64,000 nucleotides of DNA from Streptomyces sp. F001 (GTDB lineage: Bacteria > Actinomycetota > Actinomycetes > Streptomycetales > Streptomycetaceae), in the NCBI RefSeq assembly GCF_004187715.1, contig NZ_QZWF01000005.1:248001-312000 (forward strand), in the 5' to 3' direction. Made by a program: the position numbers and the translations under genes. The notes under the pieces are model-generated. The model was not told the origin of the DNA, searched no databases, and saw only the letters and a program-made list of their open reading frames with translations. Below are positions 38,237 through 47,691 of the stretch, piece after piece. Within the stretch, counting starts at the first letter, position 1, and each line of letters opens with the position of its first letter.

Positions 38237-38852
38237 CGCGGGCGGCAGACGGCCCTTCGACGTGGTGCTCTGTGACGTCGACAACGTGATCCGGTTCTAC
38301 GACCCCTCCCGGCTGACCGCTCTGGAGCGGGCGGCGGGGCTGGCCGAGGGCACCACGATGAAGGTGGCGTTCGCGCCCGAGACCGATCTGCCGCTGATGC
38401 TGGGGCGGATCACCCCGCAGGAGTGGGTCCACTCGATCGTCGCGGGCCTCGCCGGGCTGGTGCCCGAGCCCGTCGCCTATGAGCTGGGCAACGCCCTTGC
38501 GGACGCGCCGTTCCACGCCGACGAGACGGTGGTGGCGCTGCTGCGCCGGGCGCGGGAGCACGTCCCGCTCGTCCTGCTCAGCAACGCCTCGGTGACCCTG
38601 GAGGCCGATCTCGCCTCCCTCGGTCTGTCCGGCTTCGCCGACGACATCGTCAGCAGCGCCCGCGTCGGCCTCACCAAACCGGACCCGCGCATCTTCCGGC
38701 TGGCGGCCGAGCGGGCGGGCGCCGCGCTCGACCGGTGCCTCTTCGTGGACGACATGCCGGAGAACGTGACGGCCGCGGCCGCGCTGGGCATGCAGACGGT
38801 CCACTTCCGCGCACCGGCCGACCTGGAACGGGCGCTCGCGCCGCTGTTCTGA
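38229..38852 (+). CDS. HAD-family hydrolase
   Basis: The 207-residue protein has motif I VVLCDVDNVIRF (Asp16 nucleophile, Asp18), motif II LVLLSNAS, motif III Lys in VGLTKPDPRIF and motif IV FVDDMPENV. An alpha-helical cap lies between motif I and II. Phosphatase of the HAD-IA type; substrate unknown. The GTG start lies inside the end of LCP 5. A hairpin (38856-38889) follows. The first Asp of the helix is followed by Val-Asp-Asn rather than the usual Asp-Gly-Thr, which is common in this branch. Confidence 0.87.
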   Translation: MTDAGGRRPFDVVLCDVDNVIRFYDPSRLTALERAAGLAEGTTMKVAFAPETDLPLMLGRITPQEWVHSIVAGLAGLVPEPVAYELGNALADAPFHADETVVALLRRAREHVPLVLLSNASVTLEADLASLGLSGFADDIVSSARVGLTKPDPRIFRLAAERAGAALDRCLFVDDMPENVTAAAALGMQTVHFRAPADLERALAPLF

Positions 38853-38855
38853 GGC

Positions 38856-38889
38856 CCGCCGCCAAGGGCCGCAGAGCCCTTGGCGGCGG
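38856..38889. terminator. Bidirectional hairpin terminator
   Basis: Arms CCGCCGCCAAGGGC and GCCCTTGGCGGCGG (14 bp, 6-nt loop) lie between the convergent HAD (stop 38852) and Cys-rich protein (stop 38897) genes. Confidence 0.75.
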
Positions 38890-38896
38890 CCGGGTT

Positions 38897-39253
38897 TCAC
38901 ATCGTGGCGCCCGCCATCACGCGGCACGTCTCGGCACTGCGGCGACACGCCTCGGCGCACCGCATCATCTGCGGGTCGTCCGGCATGGACATACACGCCT
39001 CGGCACACGTGTCGCACGCCTTGGCACACATGGCGCACATGTCTGCCGACATCGGCGAGCGGCGCATCATCATGTCCGCACACATACGAGTCGTCTCGGC
39101 GCAGTCCATGAGCGCCCGCATGATCTGCATCTGAGCCTGGCCGCCCATCTGCATGACGGAGTTCATGGTCTCCTCGCAGATGCTGTGGCTGGACATGCAC
39201 GCGTCGACGCAGTCCTGCATCTGCTTGCTCATCGCGGGCATGGTTCCGGTCAT
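38897..39253 (-). CDS. Four-helix-bundle copper-binding protein (DUF326, Csp-like)
   Basis: 118 residues with 13 cysteines spaced along predicted amphipathic helices (CVDAC, CAMCAKACDTCAEAC, CAEACRRSAETC) and many methionines. This is the pattern of cytosolic copper-storage four-helix bundles (Csp/DUF326) that line the core with Cys-bound Cu(I). No signal peptide or Tat motif is seen. ATG with AGGAGGAG 3 nt upstream. A longer frame upstream lacks a site and is Arg/Pro-rich. Confidence 0.85.
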   Translation of the reverse strand: MTGTMPAMSKQMQDCVDACMSSHSICEETMNSVMQMGGQAQMQIMRALMDCAETTRMCADMMMRRSPMSADMCAMCAKACDTCAEACMSMPDDPQMMRCAEACRRSAETCRVMAGATM

Positions 39254-39374
39254 GGCTCCTCCTGGGGTGAGTGGAGTCCGGGTCGGACCCCGCGCCCTTC
39301 CGTGGTACGCCTTGCCGACGCGCCGCGCCATCCGGCGGACACCCACAATCCACCACGAATGCCATGCCGCCAAA

Positions 39375-39413
39375 GCGACAAAAGCCCCCGGATCCGCTCC
39401 GGGGGCTTGTCGC
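39375..39413 (-). terminator. Hairpin terminator of acyl-CoA dehydrogenase gene
   Basis: Arms GCGACAAAAGCCCCCGGA and TCCGGGGGCTTGTCGC pair over 16 bp with bulged A residues and a 5-nt loop, 27 bp past the acyl-CoA dehydrogenase stop. Confidence 0.75.
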
Positions 39414-39439
39414 CGGTACGCCGAGTGCCTACGGCACGA

Positions 39440-40597
39440 CTACGGCAGGTTCCGCGCCATCACGATCCGCTGGACCTGATTCGTGCCCTCATAAATCTGC
39501 GTGATCTTCGCGTCGCGCATCATCCGCTCGACCGGATAGTCACGGGTGTAGCCGTAGCCGCCGAGCAGCTGGACGGCGTCCGTGGTGACCTCCATTGCCA
39601 CGTCCGAGGCGAAGCACTTGGCGGCGGCACCCTGGAAGGTGAGGCCGCTGTCGCCCCGCTCCGACTTGGCGGCCGCCGCGTAGGTGAGCTGGCGGGCGGC
39701 CTCGATCTTCATCGCCATGTCGGCGAGCATGAACTGGATGCCCTGGAAGTCGGCGATCGGCTTGCCGAACTGCTTGCGCTCCTGGACGTAGCCCTTGGCG
39801 TAGTCGAGGGCACCCTGGGCGATACCGAGGGCCTGGGCGGCGATGGTGATGCGGGTGTGGTCGAGGGTCTTCATCGCCGTCGCGAAGCCGGTACCCTCCT
39901 CGCCGATCATGCGGTCCGCGGGGATGCGGACGTTGTCGAGGTAGACCTCGCGGGTCGGGGAGCCCTTGATGCCGAGCTTCTTCTCGGGGGCGCCGAAGGA
40001 GACGCCCTCGTCGGACTTCTCGACGACGAACGCCGAGATGCCCTTGGAGCGCTTGGACGGGTCCGTGACCGCCATGACGGTGTAGTACTCGCTCACGCCC
40101 GCGTTGGTGATCCAGCGCTTCACGCCGTTGAGGACGTAGTGGTCGCCGTCGCGGACCGCCTTCGTCTTCATGCCGGCGGCGTCGGAGCCGGCGTCCGGCT
40201 CGGAGAGGCAGTACGAGAACATCGCGTCGCCCTTGGCGAGCGAGGTCATGTACTTCTTCTTCAGCTCCTCGGAGCCGGAGAGGATCACGGGCAGGGAGCC
40301 GAGCTTGTTCACGGCGGGGATGAGGGAGGAGCTCGCGCAGACGCGGGCCACCTCCTCGATGACTATCACCGTGGCCAGCGCGTCGGCGCCCGCGCCGCCG
40401 TACTCCTCGGGGACGTGCACGGCGTGCAGGTCGTTCGCGACCAGGGCGTCGAGCGCCTCCTGCGGGAAGCGGGCCTCCTCGTCCACCGCGGCGGCGAACG
40501 GCGCGATCTTCGCCTCGGCCAGCGAGCGGACGGCGTCACGGAGCATGTCGTGCTCCTCGGACGGGCGGTACAGGTCGAAGTCAGCCGATCCGGCCAA
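39440..40597 (-). CDS. Acyl-CoA dehydrogenase
   Basis: The 385-residue flavoenzyme has the FAD/substrate loops CLSEPDAGSDAAGMKTKA and WITNAG. Its C-terminal QIYEGTNQVQRIVMARNL contains the expected catalytic Glu (about Glu370). It oxidises acyl-CoA at the alpha-beta bond, passing electrons to ETF. Chain-length or branched-chain preference cannot be read. The start is TTG (AGAG upstream); the first in-frame ATG is at DMLRDAV, which would cut conserved residues. Single gene with its own terminator. Confidence 0.93.
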   Translation of the reverse strand: MAGSADFDLYRPSEEHDMLRDAVRSLAEAKIAPFAAAVDEEARFPQEALDALVANDLHAVHVPEEYGGAGADALATVIVIEEVARVCASSSLIPAVNKLGSLPVILSGSEELKKKYMTSLAKGDAMFSYCLSEPDAGSDAAGMKTKAVRDGDHYVLNGVKRWITNAGVSEYYTVMAVTDPSKRSKGISAFVVEKSDEGVSFGAPEKKLGIKGSPTREVYLDNVRIPADRMIGEEGTGFATAMKTLDHTRITIAAQALGIAQGALDYAKGYVQERKQFGKPIADFQGIQFMLADMAMKIEAARQLTYAAAAKSERGDSGLTFQGAAAKCFASDVAMEVTTDAVQLLGGYGYTRDYPVERMMRDAKITQIYEGTNQVQRIVMARNLP

Positions 40598-40786
40598 GGT
40601 CTCTCACGCTCCAAAACGCTGCGATGGTGGCGCTAACTACCGTTAAGTAACCCAAATTTTATGGGGTCGCCCACTCGAGTGATACGTGAGCTTGGCGACA
40701 GCGGGAAAGTTGCCCGGTGAAGCACGTTCTCATGCCCCGGCTATGCTCGGGCGCGCACCGCCCTGCCGTAGACCTCTGGAGCACCC

Positions 40787-42130
40787 ATGGCCCTCAAGAT
40801 CACCGTGATCGGTACCGGTTATCTCGGCGCCACGCACGCCGCGGCCATGGCCGAACTCGGCTTCGAGGTGCTCGGCCTGGACGTCGTGCCTGAGAAGATC
40901 GAGATGCTCCGGCGCGGTGAGGTCCCGATGTACGAGCCGGGTCTCGAGGAGCTGCTGCGCAAGCACGTCGTCGGGATCGAGGGATCCAGCGGGCGGCTGC
41001 GGTTCACCACGGACTACGCGGAGGTCGCCGCGTTCGGCGATGTGCACTTCGTGTGTGTGAACACTCCGCAGAAGCACGGCGAGTACGCCTGCGACATGTC
41101 GTACGTCGACTCCGCGTTCGCCTCTCTCGCCCCGCATCTGACCGGTCCGGCCCTGGTCGTCGGCAAGTCGACCGTGCCCGTGGGCTCCGCCGACCGCCTC
41201 GCCGCCTACCTCGCCGAGCACGCGCCGGCCGGTGCGGACGCCGAGCTGGCCTGGAATCCGGAGTTCCTGCGCGAGGGCTTCGCCGTGCAGGACACGCTGC
41301 GCCCGGACCGGATCGTGGTCGGCGTGGTCAGTGACCGGGCCGAGAAGCTGCTGCGGGAGGTGTATGCCACGCCGGTCGCCGAGGGCTCGCCCTTCGTCGT
41401 CACCGACTTCCCGACCGCCGAGCTGGTGAAGACCTCCGCGAACTCCTTCCTCGCCACGAAGATCTCGTTCATCAACGCCATGGCGGAGGTGTGCGAGGCC
41501 GCCGGTGGCGATGTCGCCAAGCTCGCCGAGGCGATCGGGTACGACGACCGGATCGGGAAGAAGTTTCTGCGGGCCGGGATCGGCTTCGGCGGCGGCTGTC
41601 TGCCGAAGGACATCCGGGCGTTCATGGCGCGGGCCGGTGAGCTGGGCGCCGACCAGGCGCTGACGTTCCTGCGCGAGATCGACTCGATCAACATGCGCCA
41701 GCGTGGCCAGATGGTGGAGCTGGCCCGGCAGGCGCTGGGCGGCGGCCCCTTCCTGGGCAAGCGGGTCGCGGTGCTCGGCGCGACGTTCAAGCCGGACTCC
41801 GACGACGTACGGGACTCGCCCGCGCTCAATGTGGCCGGGCAGATCCATCTGCAGGGCGGGCAGGTGACGGTGTACGACCCGAAGGGCATGGACAACGCCC
41901 GCCGGATCTTCCCGACACTGGGCTACGCCGACTCCGCGCAGGAGGCGGTGCGCGGCGCGGACGTCGTACTGCACCTGACGGAGTGGCGGGAGTTCCGCGA
42001 GCTGGACCCGGCGGCGCTGGGCGAGGCCGTCAAGGCCCGCGTGATCCTGGACGGGCGCAATGCCCTCGACCCGGAGCTGTGGCGGCGGGCCGGCTGGACG
42101 TACCGGGCGATGGGCCGCCCGACCGCGTAG
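40787..42130 (+). CDS. ugd: UDP-glucose 6-dehydrogenase
   Basis: The 447-residue enzyme has the N-terminal NAD motif VIGTGYLGATHAAAMAELGF and the KSTVPVGSADRL loop. It also has the EFLREGFAVQDTLRPDRIVVGV block, the catalytic Cys in GFGGGCLPKDIRAF, and GATFKPDSDDVRDSPAL. It oxidises UDP-glucose to UDP-glucuronate, a precursor of acidic cell-wall or capsular polymers, which fits the LCP cluster. Start ATG. Followed by a 17-bp stem terminator. Confidence 0.95.
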   Translation: MALKITVIGTGYLGATHAAAMAELGFEVLGLDVVPEKIEMLRRGEVPMYEPGLEELLRKHVVGIEGSSGRLRFTTDYAEVAAFGDVHFVCVNTPQKHGEYACDMSYVDSAFASLAPHLTGPALVVGKSTVPVGSADRLAAYLAEHAPAGADAELAWNPEFLREGFAVQDTLRPDRIVVGVVSDRAEKLLREVYATPVAEGSPFVVTDFPTAELVKTSANSFLATKISFINAMAEVCEAAGGDVAKLAEAIGYDDRIGKKFLRAGIGFGGGCLPKDIRAFMARAGELGADQALTFLREIDSINMRQRGQMVELARQALGGGPFLGKRVAVLGATFKPDSDDVRDSPALNVAGQIHLQGGQVTVYDPKGMDNARRIFPTLGYADSAQEAVRGADVVLHLTEWREFRELDPAALGEAVKARVILDGRNALDPELWRRAGWTYRAMGRPTA

Positions 42131-42138
42131 CGCACGGC

Positions 42139-42179
42139 GACGCCGGTTCGGCCGAGGCTCAGTCGGCCGAACCGGCGTC
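42139..42179 (+). terminator. Hairpin terminator after ugd
   Basis: A perfect 17-bp stem (GACGCCGGTTCGGCCGA with TCGGCCGAACCGGCGTC) and a 7-nt loop, followed by TTCCC, 9 bp beyond the ugd stop. Confidence 0.85.
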
Positions 42180-42298
42180 TTCCCGCATTCTGCACCACGC
42201 GCGGGGGCCGCACGCCCGCTTCCCCGGGTACGGTTGACGCCCGCCAGGCGGGGGCACCCGTTCTGTCGCTGCGCCTGCCGAGCCCGGAGGTGAGGTCC

Positions 42299-42691
42299 AT
42301 GGCGCCCGTGGCACGCCTGCTCAACGTCGTCCTCGACTGCCCCGACCCGCGCGCACTCGCCCGCTTCTACGCCGAGATCATCGGCGGCACCCCCGACGAC
42401 GAGGAGCACGACTGGGTGGTGCTCCAGGTCCCCGGCGGTCCGCGGCTCGCCTTCCAGCGGTCGGAGGGCCACACCCCGCCGGAGTGGCCGCGCGCCGACC
42501 GGAACGCGCAGCAGTTCCACCTCGACCTCGACGCCGGCTCCACCTGGGAGCAGGTCGACCTGGTCGAGAAGCGGGTGCTGGGGCTGGGCGCCCGCGTCCT
42601 GGACTCGGAGGACTACGAGACCAAGGACTTCCGGGTGTACGCCGATCCGGCGGGGCATCCGTTCTGCCTCTGCCGGATCGAGCACCCGTAG
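42299..42691 (+). CDS. VOC (glyoxalase-like) family protein
   Basis: The 130-residue protein has two beta-alpha-beta-beta-beta modules: LLNVVLDCPDPRALARFYAEIIG, then QQFHLDLDAGSTWEQVDL, and the end ADPAGHPFCLCRI. It belongs to the glyoxalase-like domain group found in many actinobacterial small proteins. Metal and substrate are unknown. The ATG has GGAGG 8 nt upstream; a GTG three codons earlier overlaps that site. Confidence 0.85.
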   Translation: MAPVARLLNVVLDCPDPRALARFYAEIIGGTPDDEEHDWVVLQVPGGPRLAFQRSEGHTPPEWPRADRNAQQFHLDLDAGSTWEQVDLVEKRVLGLGARVLDSEDYETKDFRVYADPAGHPFCLCRIEHP

Positions 42692-42706
42692 GAGCCGTAA
42701 GGCGGC

Positions 42707-43885
42707 CTATCCGTCCAGGTCCTCCAGGGTGGCGTTCGACGGGGAGCGTCTCGCCTTGAGCTCTCGTGCCACGTCCTCCGCCGCGCCCAGCACCCGTACC
42801 GCGTTCTGCCAGGTCAGCTTGGCCAGGTCGGACTTCGACCAGCCGCGGTCGAGGAGCTCGGCGATGAGGTTCGGGTAGCCGGAGACGTCGCTGAGGCCGT
42901 CGGGGGTGAAGGCCGTGCCGTCGTAGTCGCCGCCGATGCCGAGGTGGTCGATGCCGGCGACCTCGCGCATGTGGTCCAGGTGGTCGGCGACGGTGGCCAC
43001 CGTGGCGACCGGGCGCGGATTGCGTTCCTCGAAGGCGTGGTGGACCTTCATCGCCTCGGCGGTGGTGTCGAGGTGGTGGAAGCCGTGCGCGCGCATGTTG
43101 TCGTCCGCCGCGGCCGTCCAGTCGACGGCGGCCTGGAGCACGAACTTCGGTACGAAGGTCACCATGGCCATGCCGCCGTTGCCGGGCAGCCGTTCCAGCA
43201 CGTCGTCGGGGATGTTGCGGGGGTGGTCGCACACCGCGCGCGAGGAGGAGTGGGAGAAGATGACCGGCGCCAGGGAGGCGTCCAGCGCGTCCCGCATGGT
43301 CGTCGCCGCCACGTGCGAGAGGTCGACGAGCATGCCCTCGCGGTTCATCTCCCGCACCACCGCCCGGCCGAAGGCCGACAGGCCGCCGACGCCCGGCTTG
43401 TCCGTCGCCGAGTCGGCCCACGCCACGTTGTCGTTGTGCGTGAGGGTCATGTAGCGGACGCCGAGTGCGTACAACTGCCGTAGTGTGCCGAGGGAGTTGG
43501 CGATGGAGTGGCCGCCCTCCGCGCCCATCAGCGACGCGATACGCCCTTCCGCACGCGCCGCCTCCATGTCCGCGGCCGTCAGCGCGGGCGCCAGGTCGCG
43601 CGGGTAGCGGGCGAGCAACTGCCGTACGCAGTCGATCTGTTCCAGCGTCGCGGGCACCGGGTCGGGCAGGTCCGAGCGGACATACACCGACCAGTACTGC
43701 GCGCCGACCCCGCCCGCCCGCAGCCGCGGGATGTCGGTGTGCAGGTGGGCGCCCTGGGGGACGGCGATGTCCCGGGCGTCGAGGTCGTAGCGGACCTGCT
43801 CACGCAGCGCCCAGGGCAGGTCGTTGTGCCCGTCGATCACCGGGAACTCGCGCAGCAGTTCCCGGGCTTCGTCCAGCGCGGTCAT
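42707..43885 (-). CDS. Membrane dipeptidase family protein (peptidase M19)
   Basis: The 392-residue soluble protein has [11 protein letters not shown] (zinc HxD), [15 protein letters not shown] with the bridging Glu, VDLSHV and [15 protein letters not shown], and the conserved [13 protein letters not shown]. Renal-dipeptidase-type enzymes cleave dipeptides including D-residues. There is no signal peptide, so it is cytoplasmic. ATG start. Convergent with the VOC gene (16 bp). It lies 15 bp downstream of purE on the same strand, so it may be cotranscribed. Confidence 0.92.
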   Translation of the reverse strand: MTALDEARELLREFPVIDGHNDLPWALREQVRYDLDARDIAVPQGAHLHTDIPRLRAGGVGAQYWSVYVRSDLPDPVPATLEQIDCVRQLLARYPRDLAPALTAADMEAARAEGRIASLMGAEGGHSIANSLGTLRQLYALGVRYMTLTHNDNVAWADSATDKPGVGGLSAFGRAVVREMNREGMLVDLSHVAATTMRDALDASLAPVIFSHSSSRAVCDHPRNIPDDVLERLPGNGGMAMVTFVPKFVLQAAVDWTAAADDNMRAHGFHHLDTTAEAMKVHHAFEERNPRPVATVATVADHLDHMREVAGIDHLGIGGDYDGTAFTPDGLSDVSGYPNLIAELLDRGWSKSDLAKLTWQNAVRVLGAAEDVARELKARRSPSNATLEDLDG

Positions 43886-43900
43886 CGCCGTACCCTCCCG

Positions 43901-44425
43901 TCAGTTGCCGAAGCCGAAGCCGCTCGCCGCACCCTCGACCTTGGCGCGCAGACGCTTGCCCTTCTCGGTGGCCTGGTCGTTCAGCTCCTGCTGGAACTCC
44001 CGCATACGGGTGAGGAGTTCGTCGTCGTGGGCGGCGAGGATACGAGCCGCGAGCAGGCCGGCGTTGCGGGCACCGGCGACGGAGACGGTCGCGACCGGGA
44101 CACCGGCCGGCATCTGCACGATGGACAGCAGCGAGTCCATGCCGTCGAGGTACTTCAGCGGCACGGGGACGCCGATGACCGGCAGCGGGGTGACCGAGGC
44201 GAGCATGCCGGGCAGATGGGCGGCGCCGCCCGCGCCCGCGATGATCACCTTCAGTCCGCGGTCGGCGGCCTGCTCGCCGTACGCGACCATCTCGCGCGGC
44301 ATACGGTGCGCGGAGACGACGTCGACCTCGTAGTCGATCTCGAACTCGTCGAGGGCCTTGGCGGCGGCCTCCATGACGGGCCAGTCGGAGTCCGACCCCA
44401 TGACGATGCCAACGACTGGGCTCAT
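43901..44425 (-). CDS. purE: N5-carboxyaminoimidazole ribonucleotide mutase
   Basis: The 174-residue enzyme has [28 protein letters not shown] (His) and [25 protein letters not shown], the class I PurE signatures. It isomerises N5-CAIR to CAIR in purine synthesis, following PurK. Its ATG overlaps the purK stop (44422-44425). The C-terminal 45 residues are helical. Confidence 0.95.
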   Translation of the reverse strand: MSPVVGIVMGSDSDWPVMEAAAKALDEFEIDYEVDVVSAHRMPREMVAYGEQAADRGLKVIIAGAGGAAHLPGMLASVTPLPVIGVPVPLKYLDGMDSLLSIVQMPAGVPVATVSVAGARNAGLLAARILAAHDDELLTRMREFQQELNDQATEKGKRLRAKVEGAASGFGFGN

Positions 44426-45561
44426 TCGGTGATCGTGCCTCTCAGGTATCCGGCAGCGTGACGGGCGCGCTCCAGCACGTCGTCCAGGTCGTCGCCGTAG
44501 GTGTTGACGTGGCCGACCTTGCGGCCGGGCTTCACGTCCTTGCCGTACATGTGGATCTTCAGTTTGGGGTCGCGGGCCATGCAGTGCAGGTACGCGGAGT
44601 ACATGTCGGGGTAGTCGCCGCCGAGGACGTTGACCATGACGGTCCACCTGGCGCGCGGGCGCGGGTCGCCGAGCGGGAGGTCGAGGACGGCCCGGACGTG
44701 GTTGGCGAACTGAGAGGTGATCGCGCCGTCCTGGGTCCAGTGGCCCGAGTTGTGCGGGCGCATCGCCAGTTCGTTGACGAGGATGCGGCCGTCGCGGGTC
44801 TGGAACAGCTCGACGGCGAGGTGGCCGACGACGTCCAGCTCCTTGGCGATGCGCAGGGCGAGCTCCTCCGCCTGCAGGGCGAGGGCCTCGTCGAGGTCGG
44901 GGGCCGGGGCGATGACCGTGTCGCAGACGCCGTCCACCTGGCGGGACTCGACCACAGGGTACGCAACCGCCTGACCGTGCGGGGAGCGGACGACGTTCGC
45001 CGCGAGCTCCCGCACGAAGTCGACCTTCTCCTCGGCAAGCACGGGCACACCCGCCTTGAAGGGGGCCTCGGCCTCCTCGACGGAGTCGACCACCCATACG
45101 CCCTTGCCGTCGTAGCCGCCGCGAACGGTCTTGAGGACGACAGGGAAACCGTCGCCCTCCCCCGCGAACGAAGCGACGTCCTGCGGGTCGCTCACGAGGC
45201 GGTGCCGTGGGCAGGGCACGCCGATCGCGTCGAGCCTGGCGCGCATCACACCCTTGTCCTGGGCGTGCTGGAGCGCGTCCGGGCCCGGGCGCACGGGGAT
45301 GCCGTCCGCCTCCAGGGCCCGGAGGTGCTCGGTGGGTACGTGCTCGTGATCGAAGGTGATCACGTCACAACCGCGTGCGAAGGCGCGCAGCGTGTCGAGG
45401 TCGCGATAGTCGCCGATGACGACTTCGCTCACGACCTGCGCCGCGGAATCCTGAGGGGTGTCACTGAGGAGCTTGAACCTGATGCCCAACGGGATGCCCG
45501 CCTCGTGTGTCATACGAGCGAGCTGACCCCCGCCGACCATGCCGACTACCGGGAACGTCAC
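44422..45561 (-). CDS. purK: 5-(carboxyamino)imidazole ribonucleotide synthase
   Basis: The 379-residue ATP-grasp enzyme has [15 protein letters not shown] at the N-terminus, [20 protein letters not shown] (ATP loop), [17 protein letters not shown] and NVLGG. It carboxylates AIR with bicarbonate and ATP. GTG start at 45561; longer frames upstream are Arg/Pro-rich. Divergent from GtrA. Confidence 0.95.
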   Translation of the reverse strand: MTFPVVGMVGGGQLARMTHEAGIPLGIRFKLLSDTPQDSAAQVVSEVVIGDYRDLDTLRAFARGCDVITFDHEHVPTEHLRALEADGIPVRPGPDALQHAQDKGVMRARLDAIGVPCPRHRLVSDPQDVASFAGEGDGFPVVLKTVRGGYDGKGVWVVDSVEEAEAPFKAGVPVLAEEKVDFVRELAANVVRSPHGQAVAYPVVESRQVDGVCDTVIAPAPDLDEALALQAEELALRIAKELDVVGHLAVELFQTRDGRILVNELAMRPHNSGHWTQDGAITSQFANHVRAVLDLPLGDPRPRARWTVMVNVLGGDYPDMYSAYLHCMARDPKLKIHMYGKDVKPGRKVGHVNTYGDDLDDVLERARHAAGYLRGTITE

Positions 45562-45733
45562 GCCCCCAGGGTATCGGCCGCGCCAGGTCGGCCGGATTCC
45601 GCCTCTTTCCGCACCGGTTCCCGGCCGGTTCCGGCCTCTCTCGTCACGGTGAGCTCTTCCACAAGCGATCACAGAATGGCGGTGGTTAGCATGGTTGGGC
45701 TGACGACACCGACGAGTGGGGGCCTGCACGGCC

Positions 45734-46267
45734 ATGGGACGTGGTTCATCGGGGCTCCGACCGGCGCCCCCCAGCGCGCTGCGGCAGCGCATCGAACGGC
45801 TCGTGCGTGAGGTCGCCAAGTTCGGCGCGGTGGGTGGGGCGGGACTGCTCGTCAATCTCCTCGTGTTCAACCTGGTACGGCATGTGACCGGCCTCCAGGT
45901 GGTGCGCGCCAGCGTGATCGCGACGGTCGTGGCGATCGCCTTCAACTACGTCGGCTTCCGCTACTTCACGTACCGCGACCGCGACAAGAGCGGCCGTACG
46001 AAGGAGATGTCGCTGTTCGGGCTGTTCAGCGCGGTCGGCCTGGTGATCGAGAACGGCGTGCTGTACACGGCGACGTACGGTTTCGACTGGGACAGCCCGC
46101 TGCAGAGCAACATCTTCAAGTTCCTCGGCATCGGCATCGCGACGCTGTTCCGCTTCTGGTCCTACCGCACCTGGGTGTTCCGCGCGCTCCCGGGCCGGGA
46201 GGCGATCGTCGACGCGGAATCGTTCCTGGAGGCGGAACGAGCCCGGCCTCCGCAGCGCGCCCGCGTC
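45734..46267 (+). CDS. GtrA family membrane protein
   Basis: About 178 residues with four membrane helices (GAVGGAGLLVNLLVFNLV, ASVIATVVAIAFNYVGFRYFTY, FGLFSAVGLVIENGVLYTA, IFKFLGIGIATLFRFWSYRTWVF). The NYxxxRxxTY and RFWSYRTWVF motifs are typical of GtrA/DPMS1-like flippases of polyprenyl-linked sugars. A GTG six codons earlier (45716) is possible. Convergent with the histidine kinase gene; a REP-like element lies between. Confidence 0.87.
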
Positions 46268-46270
46268 TGA

Positions 46271-46353
46271 CGCGCCCCGAAAGGGGCGCGGGGCTGTATC
46301 GACCTGCGGCTCCTCCCCCACCGTGGGCGCGACCAGCCACAACGCACCCGCAG
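46271..46353. repeat. REP-like element, copy 2, with hairpin
   Basis: It starts with CGCGCCCC-GAAA-GGGGCGCG (46271-46290), then GGCTGTATCGACCTGCGGCT. It ends with the block GTGGGCGCGACCAGCCACAA then CGCACCCGCAGG (46323-46353), which is shared with 28400-28440. It sits between convergent gtrA and the kinase gene and may act as a terminator. Confidence 0.75.
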
Positions 46354-46366
46354 GCGGCGTACGGAC

Positions 46367-47635
46367 TCAGCGGACCGTCCGGTCCCCGTCCCCCTTCTTC
46401 TTCACCGGTGTCCGTGACAGGAACAGGCCGAACACCGGAGGCTTGGCCTGGAGCATTTCCAGGCGGCCGCCGTCGGCCTCCGCCAGGTCGCGGGCCACGG
46501 CCAGGCCGATGCCCGTGGAGTTGTGGCCGCTGATCGTCCGCTCGAAGATCCGGGCGCCCAGGTCGGCCGGGACGCCGGGACCCTCGTCGGTGACTTCGAT
46601 GACCGCCTGGTTGCCGGTGACGCGGGTGCGCAGCGCCACCGTGCCGCCGCCGTGCATGAGGGAGTTCTCGATCAGCGCCGCCAGCACCTGCGCGACCGCG
46701 CCCGGCGTGCCCACCGCCTGGAGGTGCCGTTTGCCGGAGCTGACGATGGCGCGGCCGGCGCTGCGGTAGGCCGGGCGCCACTCGGCGACCTGCTGCTGGA
46801 TGACCTCGTCGAGGTCGAAGGTGACGGCGGAGCCGGTGCGCGGGTCGCGGGAGTTGGTCAGCAGCCGCTCGACGACGTCCGTGAGGCGTTCCACCTGCGT
46901 GAGCGCGATGGTCGCCTCCTCCTTCACGGTGTCCGGGTCGTCGGTGAGGGTGATCTCCTCCAGGCGCATGGACAGCGCGGTGAGCGGGGTGCGCAGCTGG
47001 TGGGAGGCGTCGGCGGCCAGCCGGCGCTCCGCCGTGAGCATGCGGGCGATGCGCTCGGCGGAGGCGTCGAGAACGTCGGCGACGCGGTCCAGCTCGGGGA
47101 CGCCGTACCGCTTGCGGCGGGGCCGGGGGTCGCCGGAGCCGAGGCGTTCGGCGGTTTCGGCGAGGTCGGTGAGCGGTGAGGCGAGGTGGTTGGCCTGGCG
47201 CAGGGCGAGCAGCACCGCGGCGATCACGGCCAGCAGCGCCACCGCCCCGATGATCATCAGCGTCCGGCCGACCTCCCGGGTCACCGCCGAGCGCGGCTCC
47301 TGGACGGTGACCGTCTCGCCCTCCTCGCCGGTGCGCGTCGCCTCGATGACGTCGCCCGAGGGCTTCTCGCCGACCTCGATCGGCTTCTGGCCGGGGATAC
47401 GGACGACCGCGTACCGTTCGTCGCCGACCTGGTCGGCGAGTATCTCCGAGGTGATCTGCTCGGCGCCGAGGATCCGGCTGTCCACGATGCTGGCCAGCTG
47501 CACGGCCTCGGACTCCACGCGCTCCTGGGCGGTGGTGCTGATCGTCTTGGTCTCGACCACGACGAGGGAGACGCCGAAGACGGCGATCACGACGAGCACC
47601 ACGGCGAGCGTGGACTGGATCAGTCGACGGCGCAT
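46367..47635 (-). CDS. Sensor histidine kinase
   Basis: 422 residues: helix 1 (IQSTLAVVLVVIAVFGVSLVVV), an extracytoplasmic sensor of about 100 residues, helix 2 (TLMIIGAVALLAVIAAVLLAL) and HAMP. HisKA follows with ADASHQLRTPLTALSMRLEE, then HATPase (ALIENSLMHGGG, VTDEGPGVP, GHNSTGIGLAVARDLAEADGG). It phosphorylates the response regulator encoded upstream in the same operon. Signal unknown; the sensor has no cysteines. The 5' start lies 56 bp after the regulator stop. Confidence 0.93.
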   Translation of the reverse strand: MRRRLIQSTLAVVLVVIAVFGVSLVVVETKTISTTAQERVESEAVQLASIVDSRILGAEQITSEILADQVGDERYAVVRIPGQKPIEVGEKPSGDVIEATRTGEEGETVTVQEPRSAVTREVGRTLMIIGAVALLAVIAAVLLALRQANHLASPLTDLAETAERLGSGDPRPRRKRYGVPELDRVADVLDASAERIARMLTAERRLAADASHQLRTPLTALSMRLEEITLTDDPDTVKEEATIALTQVERLTDVVERLLTNSRDPRTGSAVTFDLDEVIQQQVAEWRPAYRSAGRAIVSSGKRHLQAVGTPGAVAQVLAALIENSLMHGGGTVALRTRVTGNQAVIEVTDEGPGVPADLGARIFERTISGHNSTGIGLAVARDLAEADGGRLEMLQAKPPVFGLFLSRTPVKKKGDGDRTVR

Positions 47636-47691
47636 TTTTCTTACTTACTTGTAGGGAAAGCTGTAGCTCGGCCTCATGTGGAAGCCGCGGC

